Source: Methanoculleus sp. (GTDB lineage Archaea; Halobacteriota; Methanomicrobia; Methanomicrobiales; Methanoculleaceae). From it: a DNA stretch of 64,000 nucleotides. Both the position numbers and the translations under genes were made by a program. Every line of letters begins with the position of its first letter. Position 1 is the stretch's first letter. The notes below the pieces were generated by a model. It was not told the DNA's origin. It made no database searches and saw nothing but the letters and a program-made list of their open reading frames with translations. Of this stretch, positions 1-8,833 are shown piece after piece. The DNA lies in NCBI RefSeq assembly GCF_020696975.1, contig NZ_JAJGBK010000032.1:269372-333371 (forward strand), given 5' to 3'.

Positions 1-302
1 TCGGCAAGAGCGGATCGAGTATCAAGAAGGCCTCCGACGTGATGGGCAAAAGGATCGAGGTTGTGGAGTACTCCGCAGACCCCGGCCAGTTCCTCCGGAA
101 CTGTTTCCTCCCAGCTCAGGTCACGGATATCGACTTCGACACCAACGAGGAGGATCAGCAGGTTGCCCTGGTTGAGGTACGGGACGAGGACCGTGGGCTC
201 GCCATCGGCAAAGCAGGAAAGAATATCTTCAAGGCAAAGGTTCTTGCACAGCGCCAGCACGACATCGCCGATGTCCAGCTGATGCAGAACGAGACTGCCT
301 GA
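1..302 (+). CDS. nusA: NusA-like KH-domain transcription factor, C-terminal part (cut by window edge)
   Basis: The reading frame is open from base 3 and its start lies outside the window, so only about 99 residues are visible. They contain a KH-type segment (GKSGSSIKKASDVMG near the visible start) and a second one (GLAIGKAGKNI) spaced as in archaeal NusA-like proteins, which are short proteins made of two KH domains without the bacterial N-terminal domain. The protein is thought to bind RNA and affect transcription elongation or termination. In many archaea nusA sits in the rpo-rpsL-rpsG operon; here the next gene is not rpsL. Family assignment is confident; the function in archaea is inferred from the family. 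Confidence 0.85.
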   Translation, partial: GKSGSSIKKASDVMGKRIEVVEYSADPGQFLRNCFLPAQVTDIDFDTNEEDQQVALVEVRDEDRGLAIGKAGKNIFKAKVLAQRQHDIADVQLMQNETA

Positions 303-522
303 ACTTCCTCTCTTTTTCGCAGTCATCCTTCATTTCTAATAAGAGGTCTTCTCGGTTCCTGCCGGTGTCTGGAGATTGGATCTCCTGTCAACCGCTGCAA
401 CCAGCCGGTATTCATTCCCCGTCTCATCGGGCAGGCTTTTCGGGCAATATACTCCACTCCGGGGGAGAGCCCTCACGGGCCTGATCCGGACGGGAGATTT
501 CGAACGGCCCCCTCCCCGCAAG

Positions 523-532
523 TTATTTATAT
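523..532 (+). promoter_or_regulatory. TATA box for the surface-protein gene
   Basis: An AT-rich TTATTTATAT stretch in otherwise GC-rich DNA, about 45 bases before the ATG at 574. A purine-rich stretch (AAAGGGGGATCC) directly before the start can serve as ribosome-binding site. Transcription would begin near 555. The rest of 303-573 shows nothing else I can name. Confidence 0.55.
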
Positions 533-573
533 CGTTGTGCGCTCCATGAGACTCCCATGAAAGGGGGATCCGG

Positions 574-2304
574 ATGGATGGTTGTGCCTCCAATCATCTG
601 CAGCAGACCGGCGAAGAGCGGACACGACGTTTCAGGATCCCGGGGGTGGTGCCGTTGAGGCTTCTTCTGGTTGTAACTGTGGTTCTGGTGCTCTGTTCTG
701 GTATGGTTACTCTTCCCGGCTCCGCCCTCCCGGATCCCGGGGTGAACAGCACCGGGGGTTCATCGGATGGAGGGGACGGTGATGATAAAGTCGTCGTTGA
801 GGAGACACCGGTCCTCCTGGACACACCTTCAGCCCCGGTGACGGCCGGACCGGATAAAGTGGATCAGAAGACCGCGCTGAAGAAGGACCCCCTCTCCTTG
901 ATAACGGGGGAGACCCCACTGGAGGAGACTACACCGGAGGAGACCACACCAGAGGCGATCACCTCTCCACCCGCAGAGGAACTGGCGGCAACGGAACCGA
1001 CCCCGGAACTGACGGCCACCCCTCCTCCGGAGACAACGCCCTCCCTGGAACCGACCCTGGAACCAACGGTCACATCCCCCCCGGAGACGACACTCTCCCG
1101 GGGACCGACCCCGGGACCGGCCACCTCCACCGATACTCCCGATGACGACGAGATCGGGTGGTCGATGATGAGGAGCATGTCTGCCCCGGTGGTGACAGCC
1201 ACAACCTCCTCGACGGCAACCCCCTCCCCGGAACCGACCCGGACAGTGACCACCCCCGCCGGTGACTCCGATGACTCTGACGACGCAGAGACGGAGGAGA
1301 CTCCGACACCGGGACCAACCCAACGGGATGCCCCCCCGAGACCGAACGCGACGATGGCGAAAGCACACCAGTCGCACGGCCGGCCGCTGCCCCAGAGCGA
1401 CCACCAGATCGTCACTTCCGCATCGGCGTTCACCCCCGACGGGAGCAACGAGACCGGGGCCGGGACGTCACCTCCCCTCGCCGCACCGCATGACGGCCTG
1501 ATCATCAAGGGTGTCGGGGTGCTCCTCGACCGGACCCCGGAAGACATCGCCCTCACCCGGAGCGGGGTGGAGATCGCGAACCTTGACTGGCTGCTCGACC
1601 CGGCCATGACTCTCGGCGGCCGGCACCCGCGGGCGGTCTTCGAAGGGGAGACGTTCGCCGTCACCGTGACGGTCGAGGCGAGGAACTTGACGGCCATCCC
1701 GGAGGGTCCGGCCTACGTCGTCCTGGTGCCGCCGCCGGGGGAGACCGGTGTCTACGAGATCACACGGACCCGGGAGCCCGGGGTTCTCCAGGACGGAGAG
1801 CGTGGTGTCTGGGAGTTCTCGGTCACCACCCGGACGGGGAGGCTGACGCTTGCGGATCTCACTCTCCCCGAAGAACGGCTGATAACCGATCTGACGTCGA
1901 ATCCGGAACTCTTTGCCTTCCGGGCATACGCTTTTGCCGGCGATCAGGAGCCTCCCTCATCCGGGCTCTCCGACCCGGTGCTCGCTATCCGGCCCGACGG
2001 CAATGAGGGTTCGGTGGAAGATCGGCCGCTCCCCGTGATCTACGCGATCGCGGGCATTTCAAACTCGCCGCTCACTCCCTCGGAGACGATACCCGGGGCG
2101 TGGCAGAGGGAAGTCGGTCACGACATGATTGTTGCCGGGGCGGTCGGGGGCCTGGACGCTCTGAAAAGCCTGGGAAAGGAGGAGATAGCGGCTGTCTACG
2201 ACGAAGAGATGGTGGGCGGGACTGAGGAGCCGGCCGGGTCCTCGTCGTCGCCGTTTGATATGATCGTGGAGTTCTTCCGCGGCCTGTTTGGATGGGCAAG
2301 GTGA
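574..2304 (+). CDS. Predicted cell-surface protein with long Thr/Pro/Glu-rich stalk
   Basis: The protein has 576 residues. A hydrophobic segment at about residues 27-46 (LRLLLVVTVVLVLCSGM) looks like a signal peptide or membrane anchor. Residues about 90-200 are low-complexity repeats of the type TPEETTPE, PTPELTATPPPE and PTLEPTVTSPPE, typical of O-glycosylated stalks or wall-spanning regions. The C-terminal half (about 310-530) looks like a beta-rich, Ig-like domain (ETFAVTVTVEARN, GVWEFSVTTRTG). No catalytic motif is visible and I do not recognise a named family. An S-layer-associated or adhesin-like role is an inference from architecture alone. It stands by itself with its own TATA box. 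Confidence 0.7.
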   Translation: MDGCASNHLQQTGEERTRRFRIPGVVPLRLLLVVTVVLVLCSGMVTLPGSALPDPGVNSTGGSSDGGDGDDKVVVEETPVLLDTPSAPVTAGPDKVDQKTALKKDPLSLITGETPLEETTPEETTPEAITSPPAEELAATEPTPELTATPPPETTPSLEPTLEPTVTSPPETTLSRGPTPGPATSTDTPDDDEIGWSMMRSMSAPVVTATTSSTATPSPEPTRTVTTPAGDSDDSDDAETEETPTPGPTQRDAPPRPNATMAKAHQSHGRPLPQSDHQIVTSASAFTPDGSNETGAGTSPPLAAPHDGLIIKGVGVLLDRTPEDIALTRSGVEIANLDWLLDPAMTLGGRHPRAVFEGETFAVTVTVEARNLTAIPEGPAYVVLVPPPGETGVYEITRTREPGVLQDGERGVWEFSVTTRTGRLTLADLTLPEERLITDLTSNPELFAFRAYAFAGDQEPPSSGLSDPVLAIRPDGNEGSVEDRPLPVIYAIAGISNSPLTPSETIPGAWQREVGHDMIVAGAVGGLDALKSLGKEEIAAVYDEEMVGGTEEPAGSSSSPFDMIVEFFRGLFGWAR

Positions 2305-2355
2305 GATCCAATCCTCCGGGATGACACCCCGGAGGGACAGATCCCCCGAAAGCCC

Positions 2356-3390
2356 CTATTTCTCCCTGAACTCTTTCCAGAGCCGCGCGAGCCCGAAACA
2401 CCCCGAGAGCATCATATCCCCGAAGGGTGCCGCCTGGTATGCTCCGGGGAGCAGCCGGAGTCGGTTCGGGCCGGTGATGGCCACGGCATCGGTCGCGAGC
2501 GGCTTCCTGACTGCCGCCCCGTGGCCGCCGTCGTCGAAGACCTCCTCCGATCTCAGGGTGCCGTCGGCGAGCCGCCGGATGTAGTGCTGCAGTTTTGCAG
2601 GGTCGAGCGCGCCGGTATGGTGCTCAAAGAGACCATGAACCTCACGCCCTTTCAGGGTGAAGCAGAGGGTGTGCCCGTTCCCGGCGTTGACGAGGGTGAC
2701 CCCGGTGGTATCCGCCATGCGCCGGACCCTCGGGTCACAGAGCGCCCCGATGAGGGCGACCGGTCCGGTGTCGGTGACGAGCGCGCCCGGTGCCTGCCGC
2801 CGGACGGCCTGCATCCGGGTCATATCGGCGAGCGGTGGGTCCGCGGCAAGCGCGAGGAGATCCCAGTCCCCGGCATCCAGTTGCTCGCGCATCAGTTCGA
2901 ACCGGTGGATCCGGTTGCTGCGGTGCGGGGAGTAGCCGTGGTCCTGGACGGCGACCGCGACATTCTCCGGGTAGTCCACACCGAAGAGGGAGAGCGCTTT
3001 TCGGAGTTCCGGCTCCATGTAGTCGGTGGTATGGACGGTCACCGCGTCCTCCGGCGGGGTGGGGCGGATCTCGATACCCATTGCGCGTACTCGCTCGATA
3101 TCGTCATGGATGGTGCCGGCGGCTGCTTCGGTCGCGTAGACGGGAAGGCCTGCCGCCAGGTGCTCCCGCACGGCGCCGGTGTTTGCGCCTCCGCCCATCA
3201 GGCACCCGTCCAGGAAGACCGGGCGATTGGCCCGGGTCGCCTCCCGGATCTTCGCCGCCACCACCACGTTCGGGGAGGGGAGGACCAGTTTGATGCTGTT
3301 CTCGATTGCCCGGCCGGGTTCGTAGAGCAGAATGTCCTGGGTGCCTCTGCCGACGTCGATGGCGAGGAGTGGGGTCATCAGATTGATCAT
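2356..3390 (-). CDS. DUF1786 family protein (ASKHA-like N-terminus)
   Basis: This 344-residue protein resembles the archaeal DUF1786 family, whose members are sometimes labelled pyruvate formate-lyase activating in databases although no radical SAM motif is present. The N-terminus (LLAIDVGRGTQDILLYE) matches the phosphate-binding DxGxxTxD pattern of the actin/sugar-kinase (ASKHA) fold, and NAGNGHTL near the middle may be a second nucleotide-binding loop. It follows nrdD on the same strand after 84 bases, so it could be transcribed with it. The substrate is unknown. An alternative start is the ATG at 3378, directly before TPLLAIDVG. Confidence 0.6.
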   Translation of the reverse strand: MINLMTPLLAIDVGRGTQDILLYEPGRAIENSIKLVLPSPNVVVAAKIREATRANRPVFLDGCLMGGGANTGAVREHLAAGLPVYATEAAAGTIHDDIERVRAMGIEIRPTPPEDAVTVHTTDYMEPELRKALSLFGVDYPENVAVAVQDHGYSPHRSNRIHRFELMREQLDAGDWDLLALAADPPLADMTRMQAVRRQAPGALVTDTGPVALIGALCDPRVRRMADTTGVTLVNAGNGHTLCFTLKGREVHGLFEHHTGALDPAKLQHYIRRLADGTLRSEEVFDDGGHGAAVRKPLATDAVAITGPNRLRLLPGAYQAAPFGDMMLSGCFGLARLWKEFREK

Positions 3391-3474
3391 AGTGCGGCCT
3401 CATGTACCGCTGCCCTACGGCATGCGGCTCCTATCTGAATCTCCCCTGCAAAACCAAAAATGATGTGATAGCGG

Positions 3475-6400
3475 TCAGACATCCGCCCGGTCTGCCGCCG
3501 GGGAGACCCCGCCCGCCTTTCCCTGATCCGAACGCACTGGTTTCAGTTCCCGGTACTCCTTCAGGGAGACGGTCAGGTCCCGGGTGAAGGCGAAGTAGCC
3601 GATCTGGGTTGTCCGGCAGAGGTTCATCGCCATCTCCATCAGCCCCCGCGGGTCGGGGCGCGCCTCCCCGAGCCAGATGTGGAAGATGTTCCCGCCGTCC
3701 ACGACGGGGAAGAAGACGTGCTCGATCTCGATCCTCTTTGTGAGCGGGACCGGGGCTCCCGGGGTGACATGCGTCCCGTTCGTGTAGTAGATGGGGAGAT
3801 CAAGTGTCGTACCGAGCATATCGAGCGCCCGATCGGCGTCGCCCTTGATGACCTTGATCGCGTGGTCGCGGAACCGCTCGTCAAGGAGATCGGCGACCGC
3901 GAACCGCTGGCCGGTCGTCTCCGCCGGGGTGCGGGCGAGGGCGATCGTCATGTTGTGCTTCTTTGAGAGTTCGCGAGCGTACATCTCGAGTTCGGTCATC
4001 GCCCGGACAGCGAGGCGGAACGCCTCCTTTGACTCGTGGAGCTGGTGGCCGGTGAAGTGCTGCACCATCTCGTTGACGCCGACGACGCCGATGGTGTAGA
4101 CGAGCCCTTCGAGGTCCACCGCAATCGCACCGCGCTCGCCGGTGTTCGGGTCCTTCGGCCGCTGCATCGCAAACGGCATCCGCCCGTTTGTCCGTATGAG
4201 AGACATCCAGCGGCGCTTGATACGGTAGAGGTCGACGGCGATGTCCATAAGGGACTTCAGTTCGGCGAAGAGCCGTTCCTGGTCGCCCTCTGCCTTATAT
4301 GCCGCCCGCGGGCAGTTGATGGACATCACCTGCCAGGAGCCCATCGAGAAGTGCTTCCCCTCACGGAAGTAGAGTTTGTCCTCGAACTGGTCGTCCTCGT
4401 CGGCGAGGGAGGAAAATTGGTACGCGCAACAGTTTCCGGTCACGATCCCGAGCGCGTTCGTGAAGGTGTGGGTGTCGGCGACATCGACGAGGTCGTAGAC
4501 GTAGCCGTCGTAGGGCAGTCTCTCGATAGACCGTATGCGAACCGGGTGGAGGTCACCGTTGATGAGCCGTTCAACGTTCCCTATCCGTGCTTCGGGCCGT
4601 ATAAGGGAGACCTGTGCACTATGATGCCCTGACGAGGCATACTGACTTGCATAGACGAGTCCGGTGTACTGAAGCCCGCTTGCTTCGATCGGGAGGCGGG
4701 TGAAGGTCCCTCCGGTTTGTCGCGACGATCCGGCGGCTGCCGCTATGCCGTAGCCGGTCTCATGGGCGAACCGTTGGATCTGGTCCTGTGCCGTAATCGT
4801 GCAGGTGTAAGCGGTGAGGGGGTACGGCTCGTCGGTCTGGGGGTGCGTGACGGTCGTCTCCTGTTCGAGATAGTTCGCCTGGACGCCGATACGTTGCGCG
4901 AGCCAGACCAGTTTCTGAACTGCGTTCCGCGACACCAGCTTTATACGGATGCCCCTTGCATGGTGGACGTACCTGCCCTGTTGCCCTGCCCGGACGGTGA
5001 CGTTCCCGTCACCGCGGAATGCGGCATCGAGATAGGTTCCCACCAGTTCCCTGTCGACATCGAAGAGCAGATCGGGTACGTTCTTCTCGACAGCGCACTT
5101 CCCGCAACCGATTGCGTCAAGGAGGAGATATAGGAGTTTACTGTTGACGGTGACGTTGACGGCTGTGGCCTCGTCGGAGATCAGCGGTTCATAGTCAAGG
5201 AAGCCTTTGATGCACGCTACGGCATCCCGGATGAGATCGTCTTCGTGCTTTCCGAACGAGAGCCTTACCGTATACCGCCGTCCACTGGTATCGCTGCATC
5301 CTTCCGCGAGGTAGTAGCCGAGGAACCTGATGAACTCCCTTGTTACCGGAAGCATCTCGGGCAGGCCGCGGTTCTTTGCGTTCCGGATGTTCACCTCGCC
5401 GTCCCGGAGCACGATCTCATCGGCATATCCGGCGGTGCGGAGCGTTTCTACTACGTTGAGTTCTCTCGCCGGGTTGCTCCCGAATTCGGCGGTTCTGATC
5501 ACCGGGAGGTAGTCTCCAGTACTGAGTTTCCGTGCCGCTGTCTTCGTGAATCTTCCTTCAGCATGGATGAAGACCGGGTGATCCGGCGTGACGGTGATCC
5601 GGCGACCGGATTCGAGGGTGATGCGAAGCATCTCTCCTGTGTGCTTCTTTCGCATGACTCCGCGGAAGGGGCGCAGCGTTGCCGTCATACCCACGATATC
5701 GACACTCGGGGCCTTTGCATCGAGAGGGGCGAACTCCGTGCCGTATGAATCGATCTCCCTGTCTTCTGCGGCCGTATCTTCAAAGAGGTCTTTTATCTCC
5801 CTGATCCGGGTTCTTCCGTCCGAATCCACGATCGGAACCAGTTCGTCGCCCGCGAGACATTGATAGCATGAAATCCCCTCTCCGGCGCCCCGGTAGCCGG
5901 GAATCTGGTTGTCGTAGTAGGGGGTGCCGTACTTGGACGCGAGTTCGAACGTCATCAGGTAGAGATCCTGGTAGGTGGGAAGGTCCGGGTGCTCGCGGTT
6001 GAACTCCTCGTTCTCGGTGAGGAAGTCGGGCTCGATGCTGATCTCGGGTTTCGGGAAGGAGAAGGGTTTGCCCCAGTAGTCCCCCTCGAGCATCACCTCC
6101 ATCAGGGCCTTGAAGAGGAGCCGGACCTCACGCTCGAACTCGCCGTAAGTTCGGAGCGGCGCCTGCTCTCCGTTCCAGACCTTGCCGCGGTAGACGCAGG
6201 GTTTGTCCTTCCAGAGGGTGGGAACCCCGGGGGAGAGCTGGACCGACGAGAAGACCACCTGGCCGCCCCGGGCGACCATCATCTGGGTCATCTCGTAGAC
6301 GAACATCTGCATCAGCTGCTTGATCTCCTCATACTCCATCCCCTCGAAGAAGGGCGCCATGAACGTGAGGAAGTTGTAGTAGCCCTGGCCGCCGGCGAAG

Positions 6401-8535
6401 TTCGTCTGGGCGGAGCCGAGCGCCTTGACCGCGTGGAGGACCGCCACCTCGGCCCTCTTCGCGGGGCCGGCAACCGAGGCCTTCGTCCCGTTGCCGTCGG
6501 GCATCAGGCCGTAGTAGAAGAAGTAGCGGAGATCCCAGTCCTGGCAGTTATGGATGAGGAGGCCGTCGGAAGCGAAGAACGTATGGCTCTCCTCGCTCCC
6601 ATCGCCTTCGATGAAAAGGTCGTAGACGTACCCGCCGGTCGGTTCCGCCGGAGCAACCTCGACGACGGTCTCCTTCCTCCCGGCGGTCCGTATCCCCTTC
6701 ACCGCGGAGAGGAAACCGTCGATGTGGTCCTGCCGCGAATCAAGGAAGGTGGCGTATCGGGCAAACGTCTCGATGTTCTTCCTGCCGTTGAGCTGGAGCC
6801 GGTAGAGCGTCTTGCGTTCCGCATCGTCCCCGTAGAGTTCGACGATATGGGGGTCCATGCCGAGCGCCGCAAGAAGGAGCGAGAGTTCCTGCCGGAGGGT
6901 CGGCGACGCGGTCGTGTAGTTGACGATGCAGTCCGACTTCTCCGGGCGGTAGTATGCCGAGCCGTCTCCGGTGAAGAGGGCGGAGAGGAACTCGTGCAGG
7001 AGCACGTCGTCGAGATGGTAGACTACCCAGGGGAGGCGTTTTTCTCCCGCTCCCTCCGGGATGGCGAAGACGTAGCGGAAGAGCAGGTAGGCCAGTTTGC
7101 CGCCGAAGTAGACCTGCAGTGCCCGATCGCGCTCAACATCGACCCCGTAGATGGTCGTGGTACCGGGGCTGCCGCCGGCGACCGTCGCATAGGTGTTCAG
7201 GGCGGCGGATGCCGCAGCGCAGATGGCGGGCGCCTGGCGGTTTTCCGTGATCGCGAGGTTATACTGCCCGACCGCCGGTGCGGCGTTGTAGTTGCCTTCA
7301 GAGACGAAGAACCCGAGAAGGCGGACGAGTTCGGGCGTAAGCTCAAGGAGGGCAGGGAGTTCGTGCTCGCTCCCGGTGACCCCGACGGTGACCCCGGCAT
7401 ACTCCTCGATGCCGTAGAGGTGGGAGAACGCGTTGAAGAGCGCGACCGGCATGATCCCGCGTGTATACCACTGCTTCCGGTGCTCCACACCGAGAGCCCG
7501 CGAGATATCGGCATACGAGGCGGCCCGGCCGCTCTGCACGACACCGGCAAATATCTCTTCTGCGCCGCGGACGTAGACGTTCTCGAGGAGACCGGCCGGC
7601 ACCGACGCCGGCAGTTCCCGGACGAGGTCGATCGCCCCGATCGACTCTCCGCGAAGAGCATCGGTCTCAGTGATCCGGTAGAGGGCGTCCCCGGCGCAGA
7701 CCTCGTCGGCACGCCGGATAGCCATCCCGTCATCGGTCCGCACCGGGATACGGTGCTCGTCGGTGACCAGCAGCGACCTTCCTCCTGACGTCCGGATCCG
7801 GAGCATCTCGCCGGCATTCACCCGCCGGCGTGTCACCTTTACAACCCGCCGCCAGCCCTTCGGCGTCAGTGCGGCGAGGTCCTCCGGGTGCCATTCCTCG
7901 CCCTCGATCGGGAGTTCGGCAGGGAGGACGCTCTGGATACGGTTATCCATCCGCACAGGTATCGCCGTACTCCCGTCGATGCAGAATGGCCGGGTCCCGA
8001 AGTACTCCAGGTCGTGGATATGGAGGTCACCACGGAGGTGGTGGTCCGCGAGGTCCGGAGGGAGTTGCAGGAGGTACTGCTCCTTGCTGATCTTGTCCGC
8101 CTTCTTCTTGTGCGAGGTCTCGGCGTTCTCCTGGAGGTTCGCGTTGTCGTGGGCCTCAAAGCCCCTCCCCACATCGATGAGGTGCGCGTCAAAGACCGGG
8201 GTTCCCACCCGGGTGCAGACGTTGCGGTAGGGGATCAGGCCGCGCTCAAGGAGGGTCATGTTGACGATCTCGCGGATCAGCGGGCCGGAGAGCGACTGGA
8301 GGCCCAGCATCTGGATCTTCTTCTCGACCCGGCGGGCGATATCCTTCGCCGTCTCCTCGTCGGCTCCCTCGTAGCCGTAGAAGACCTCGACGAGGCGGCT
8401 CTCTTCCACGATCTGCCGGATGATCCTGTTCTTGTCCCAGTCGAGGAGGTAGCCCCGCGACGTCCTGACTTTCGGGAAAGTGGGAATGAAGTCCCCGAAT
8501 ATGGTCGTCTGCGTCGACTTGCGCGTCAACCTCAT
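3475..8535 (-). CDS. nrdD: Anaerobic (class III) ribonucleoside-triphosphate reductase with two inteins
   Basis: The 1686-residue precursor contains two inteins (residues 185-663 and 893-1368), leaving a host protein of 731 residues. It starts with an ATP-cone domain (about 22-115), followed by the NrdD core (HDLEYFGTRPF/CQDWDLRYFF across intein 1, and GISCYQ/CCAYQFSS across intein 2, which carries active-site cysteines). Class III enzymes make dNTPs anaerobically with a glycyl radical. The start overlaps the stop of the redoxin gene by 4 bases (ATGA), which points to the methanogen subtype that is reduced by NrdH. The chain ends 30 residues after TQIGYFAFTRDLTV with no Cys-rich zinc motif and no RVxGY glycyl-radical motif behind it. 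No nrdG activase is in the window. Confidence 0.93.
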   Translation of the reverse strand: MRLTRKSTQTTIFGDFIPTFPKVRTSRGYLLDWDKNRIIRQIVEESRLVEVFYGYEGADEETAKDIARRVEKKIQMLGLQSLSGPLIREIVNMTLLERGLIPYRNVCTRVGTPVFDAHLIDVGRGFEAHDNANLQENAETSHKKKADKISKEQYLLQLPPDLADHHLRGDLHIHDLEYFGTRPFCIDGSTAIPVRMDNRIQSVLPAELPIEGEEWHPEDLAALTPKGWRRVVKVTRRRVNAGEMLRIRTSGGRSLLVTDEHRIPVRTDDGMAIRRADEVCAGDALYRITETDALRGESIGAIDLVRELPASVPAGLLENVYVRGAEEIFAGVVQSGRAASYADISRALGVEHRKQWYTRGIMPVALFNAFSHLYGIEEYAGVTVGVTGSEHELPALLELTPELVRLLGFFVSEGNYNAAPAVGQYNLAITENRQAPAICAAASAALNTYATVAGGSPGTTTIYGVDVERDRALQVYFGGKLAYLLFRYVFAIPEGAGEKRLPWVVYHLDDVLLHEFLSALFTGDGSAYYRPEKSDCIVNYTTASPTLRQELSLLLAALGMDPHIVELYGDDAERKTLYRLQLNGRKNIETFARYATFLDSRQDHIDGFLSAVKGIRTAGRKETVVEVAPAEPTGGYVYDLFIEGDGSEESHTFFASDGLLIHNCQDWDLRYFFYYGLMPDGNGTKASVAGPAKRAEVAVLHAVKALGSAQTNFAGGQGYYNFLTFMAPFFEGMEYEEIKQLMQMFVYEMTQMMVARGGQVVFSSVQLSPGVPTLWKDKPCVYRGKVWNGEQAPLRTYGEFEREVRLLFKALMEVMLEGDYWGKPFSFPKPEISIEPDFLTENEEFNREHPDLPTYQDLYLMTFELASKYGTPYYDNQIPGYRGAGEGISCYQCLAGDELVPIVDSDGRTRIREIKDLFEDTAAEDREIDSYGTEFAPLDAKAPSVDIVGMTATLRPFRGVMRKKHTGEMLRITLESGRRITVTPDHPVFIHAEGRFTKTAARKLSTGDYLPVIRTAEFGSNPARELNVVETLRTAGYADEIVLRDGEVNIRNAKNRGLPEMLPVTREFIRFLGYYLAEGCSDTSGRRYTVRLSFGKHEDDLIRDAVACIKGFLDYEPLISDEATAVNVTVNSKLLYLLLDAIGCGKCAVEKNVPDLLFDVDRELVGTYLDAAFRGDGNVTVRAGQQGRYVHHARGIRIKLVSRNAVQKLVWLAQRIGVQANYLEQETTVTHPQTDEPYPLTAYTCTITAQDQIQRFAHETGYGIAAAAGSSRQTGGTFTRLPIEASGLQYTGLVYASQYASSGHHSAQVSLIRPEARIGNVERLINGDLHPVRIRSIERLPYDGYVYDLVDVADTHTFTNALGIVTGNCCAYQFSSLADEDDQFEDKLYFREGKHFSMGSWQVMSINCPRAAYKAEGDQERLFAELKSLMDIAVDLYRIKRRWMSLIRTNGRMPFAMQRPKDPNTGERGAIAVDLEGLVYTIGVVGVNEMVQHFTGHQLHESKEAFRLAVRAMTELEMYARELSKKHNMTIALARTPAETTGQRFAVADLLDERFRDHAIKVIKGDADRALDMLGTTLDLPIYYTNGTHVTPGAPVPLTKRIEIEHVFFPVVDGGNIFHIWLGEARPDPRGLMEMAMNLCRTTQIGYFAFTRDLTVSLKEYRELKPVRSDQGKAGGVSPAADRADV
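4432..5859 (-). mobile_element. NrdD intein 2 with LAGLIDADG homing endonuclease
   Basis: Residues 893-1368 of the nrdD product (476 residues). It begins CLAGDELV after GISCYQ and ends FTNALGIVTGN before CCAYQFSS. Block B is TVTPDHPVFI. The terminal dipeptide is Gly-Asn instead of the usual His-Asn, so the penultimate His is missing, as in some other inteins that still splice. Two endonuclease motifs (FIRFLGYYLAEG and YLDAAFRGDGN) are present. The element interrupts the active-site cysteine region, so splicing is required for reductase function. Confidence 0.9.
6547..7983 (-). mobile_element. NrdD intein 1 with LAGLIDADG homing endonuclease
   Basis: Residues 185-663 of the nrdD product (479 residues). 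The splice junctions are TRPF/CIDGSTAIPV at the N side and GLLIHN/CQDW at the C side. Both nucleophiles are Cys and the penultimate His plus terminal Asn are intact. A TDEHRIPV stretch matches splicing block B. Two LAGLIDADG-like motifs (LVRLLGFFVSEG and FLSALFTGDGS) indicate a dodecapeptide endonuclease that is probably intact, so the element may still be mobile. The insertion site is in a highly conserved NrdD stretch. Confidence 0.9.
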
Positions 8536-8801
8536 GCCCCCGCGATCAGGCCCGCGACAAGGTCTTCCTGGAACGCACCGCCGGCGAAGAGATCACCGGA
8601 TGTATAGAATTCGTCGCCCTTCTGCAGCACCGGCGCTTCCTGGACGAATATCCCGTTCATGCGGAGTTCCGTCAGCGCCTCAGCGGACGCCATGTCGCAC
8701 TCGACGAAGGGAACCCCTCTGGAGGCCAGGAATTCTTTGAGAATCTCACAGTTCGGGCAGAATTCCAGTGTATAAACGATAAATTGCGCTGTATCGGAAA
8801 T
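8532..8801 (-). CDS. nrdH: NrdH/glutaredoxin-like redoxin, apparent ATT start
   Basis: The 89-residue product contains FIVYTLEFCPNCEILKEFL, a thioredoxin-fold N-terminus with a CPNC redox motif, and ends 4 bases inside nrdD. In Methanosarcina an NrdH-like protein from the nrdD operon delivers electrons to the class III reductase, so that role is likely here. The start is unusual: no ATG or GTG occurs close upstream in frame. The best candidate is ATT at 8801, 6 bases after a GGGGGT stretch and about 28 bases after a TATA box, which suggests a leaderless or very short leader. ATC at 8804 is an alternative. A TTG about 50 codons upstream lies before the TATA box and is less likely. Confidence 0.85.
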   Translation of the reverse strand: MSDTAQFIVYTLEFCPNCEILKEFLASRGVPFVECDMASAEALTELRMNGIFVQEAPVLQKGDEFYTSGDLFAGGAFQEDLVAGLIAGA

Positions 8802-8824
8802 GATAATACCCCCGGAGTCGGTCG

Positions 8825-8833
8825 TTATATTTT
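8825..8833 (-). promoter_or_regulatory. TATA box of the nrdH-nrdD operon
   Basis: On the minus strand the sequence reads CAAAATATAACG in GC-rich surroundings. The centre lies about 28 bases before the proposed ATT start of nrdH, so the transcript would begin at or a few bases before that codon. Confidence 0.6.

Noticed and set aside
829..1697. Minus-strand ORFs opposite the surface-protein gene
   Set aside because: Repetitive Gly/Arg or Ser/Val strings caused by the Thr/Pro repeats on the coding strand.
5989..7788. 599-codon plus-strand ORF opposite nrdD
   Set aside because: Shadow of the GC-rich nrdD frame; no start signal and no family motifs, while the minus strand is clearly NrdD plus intein.
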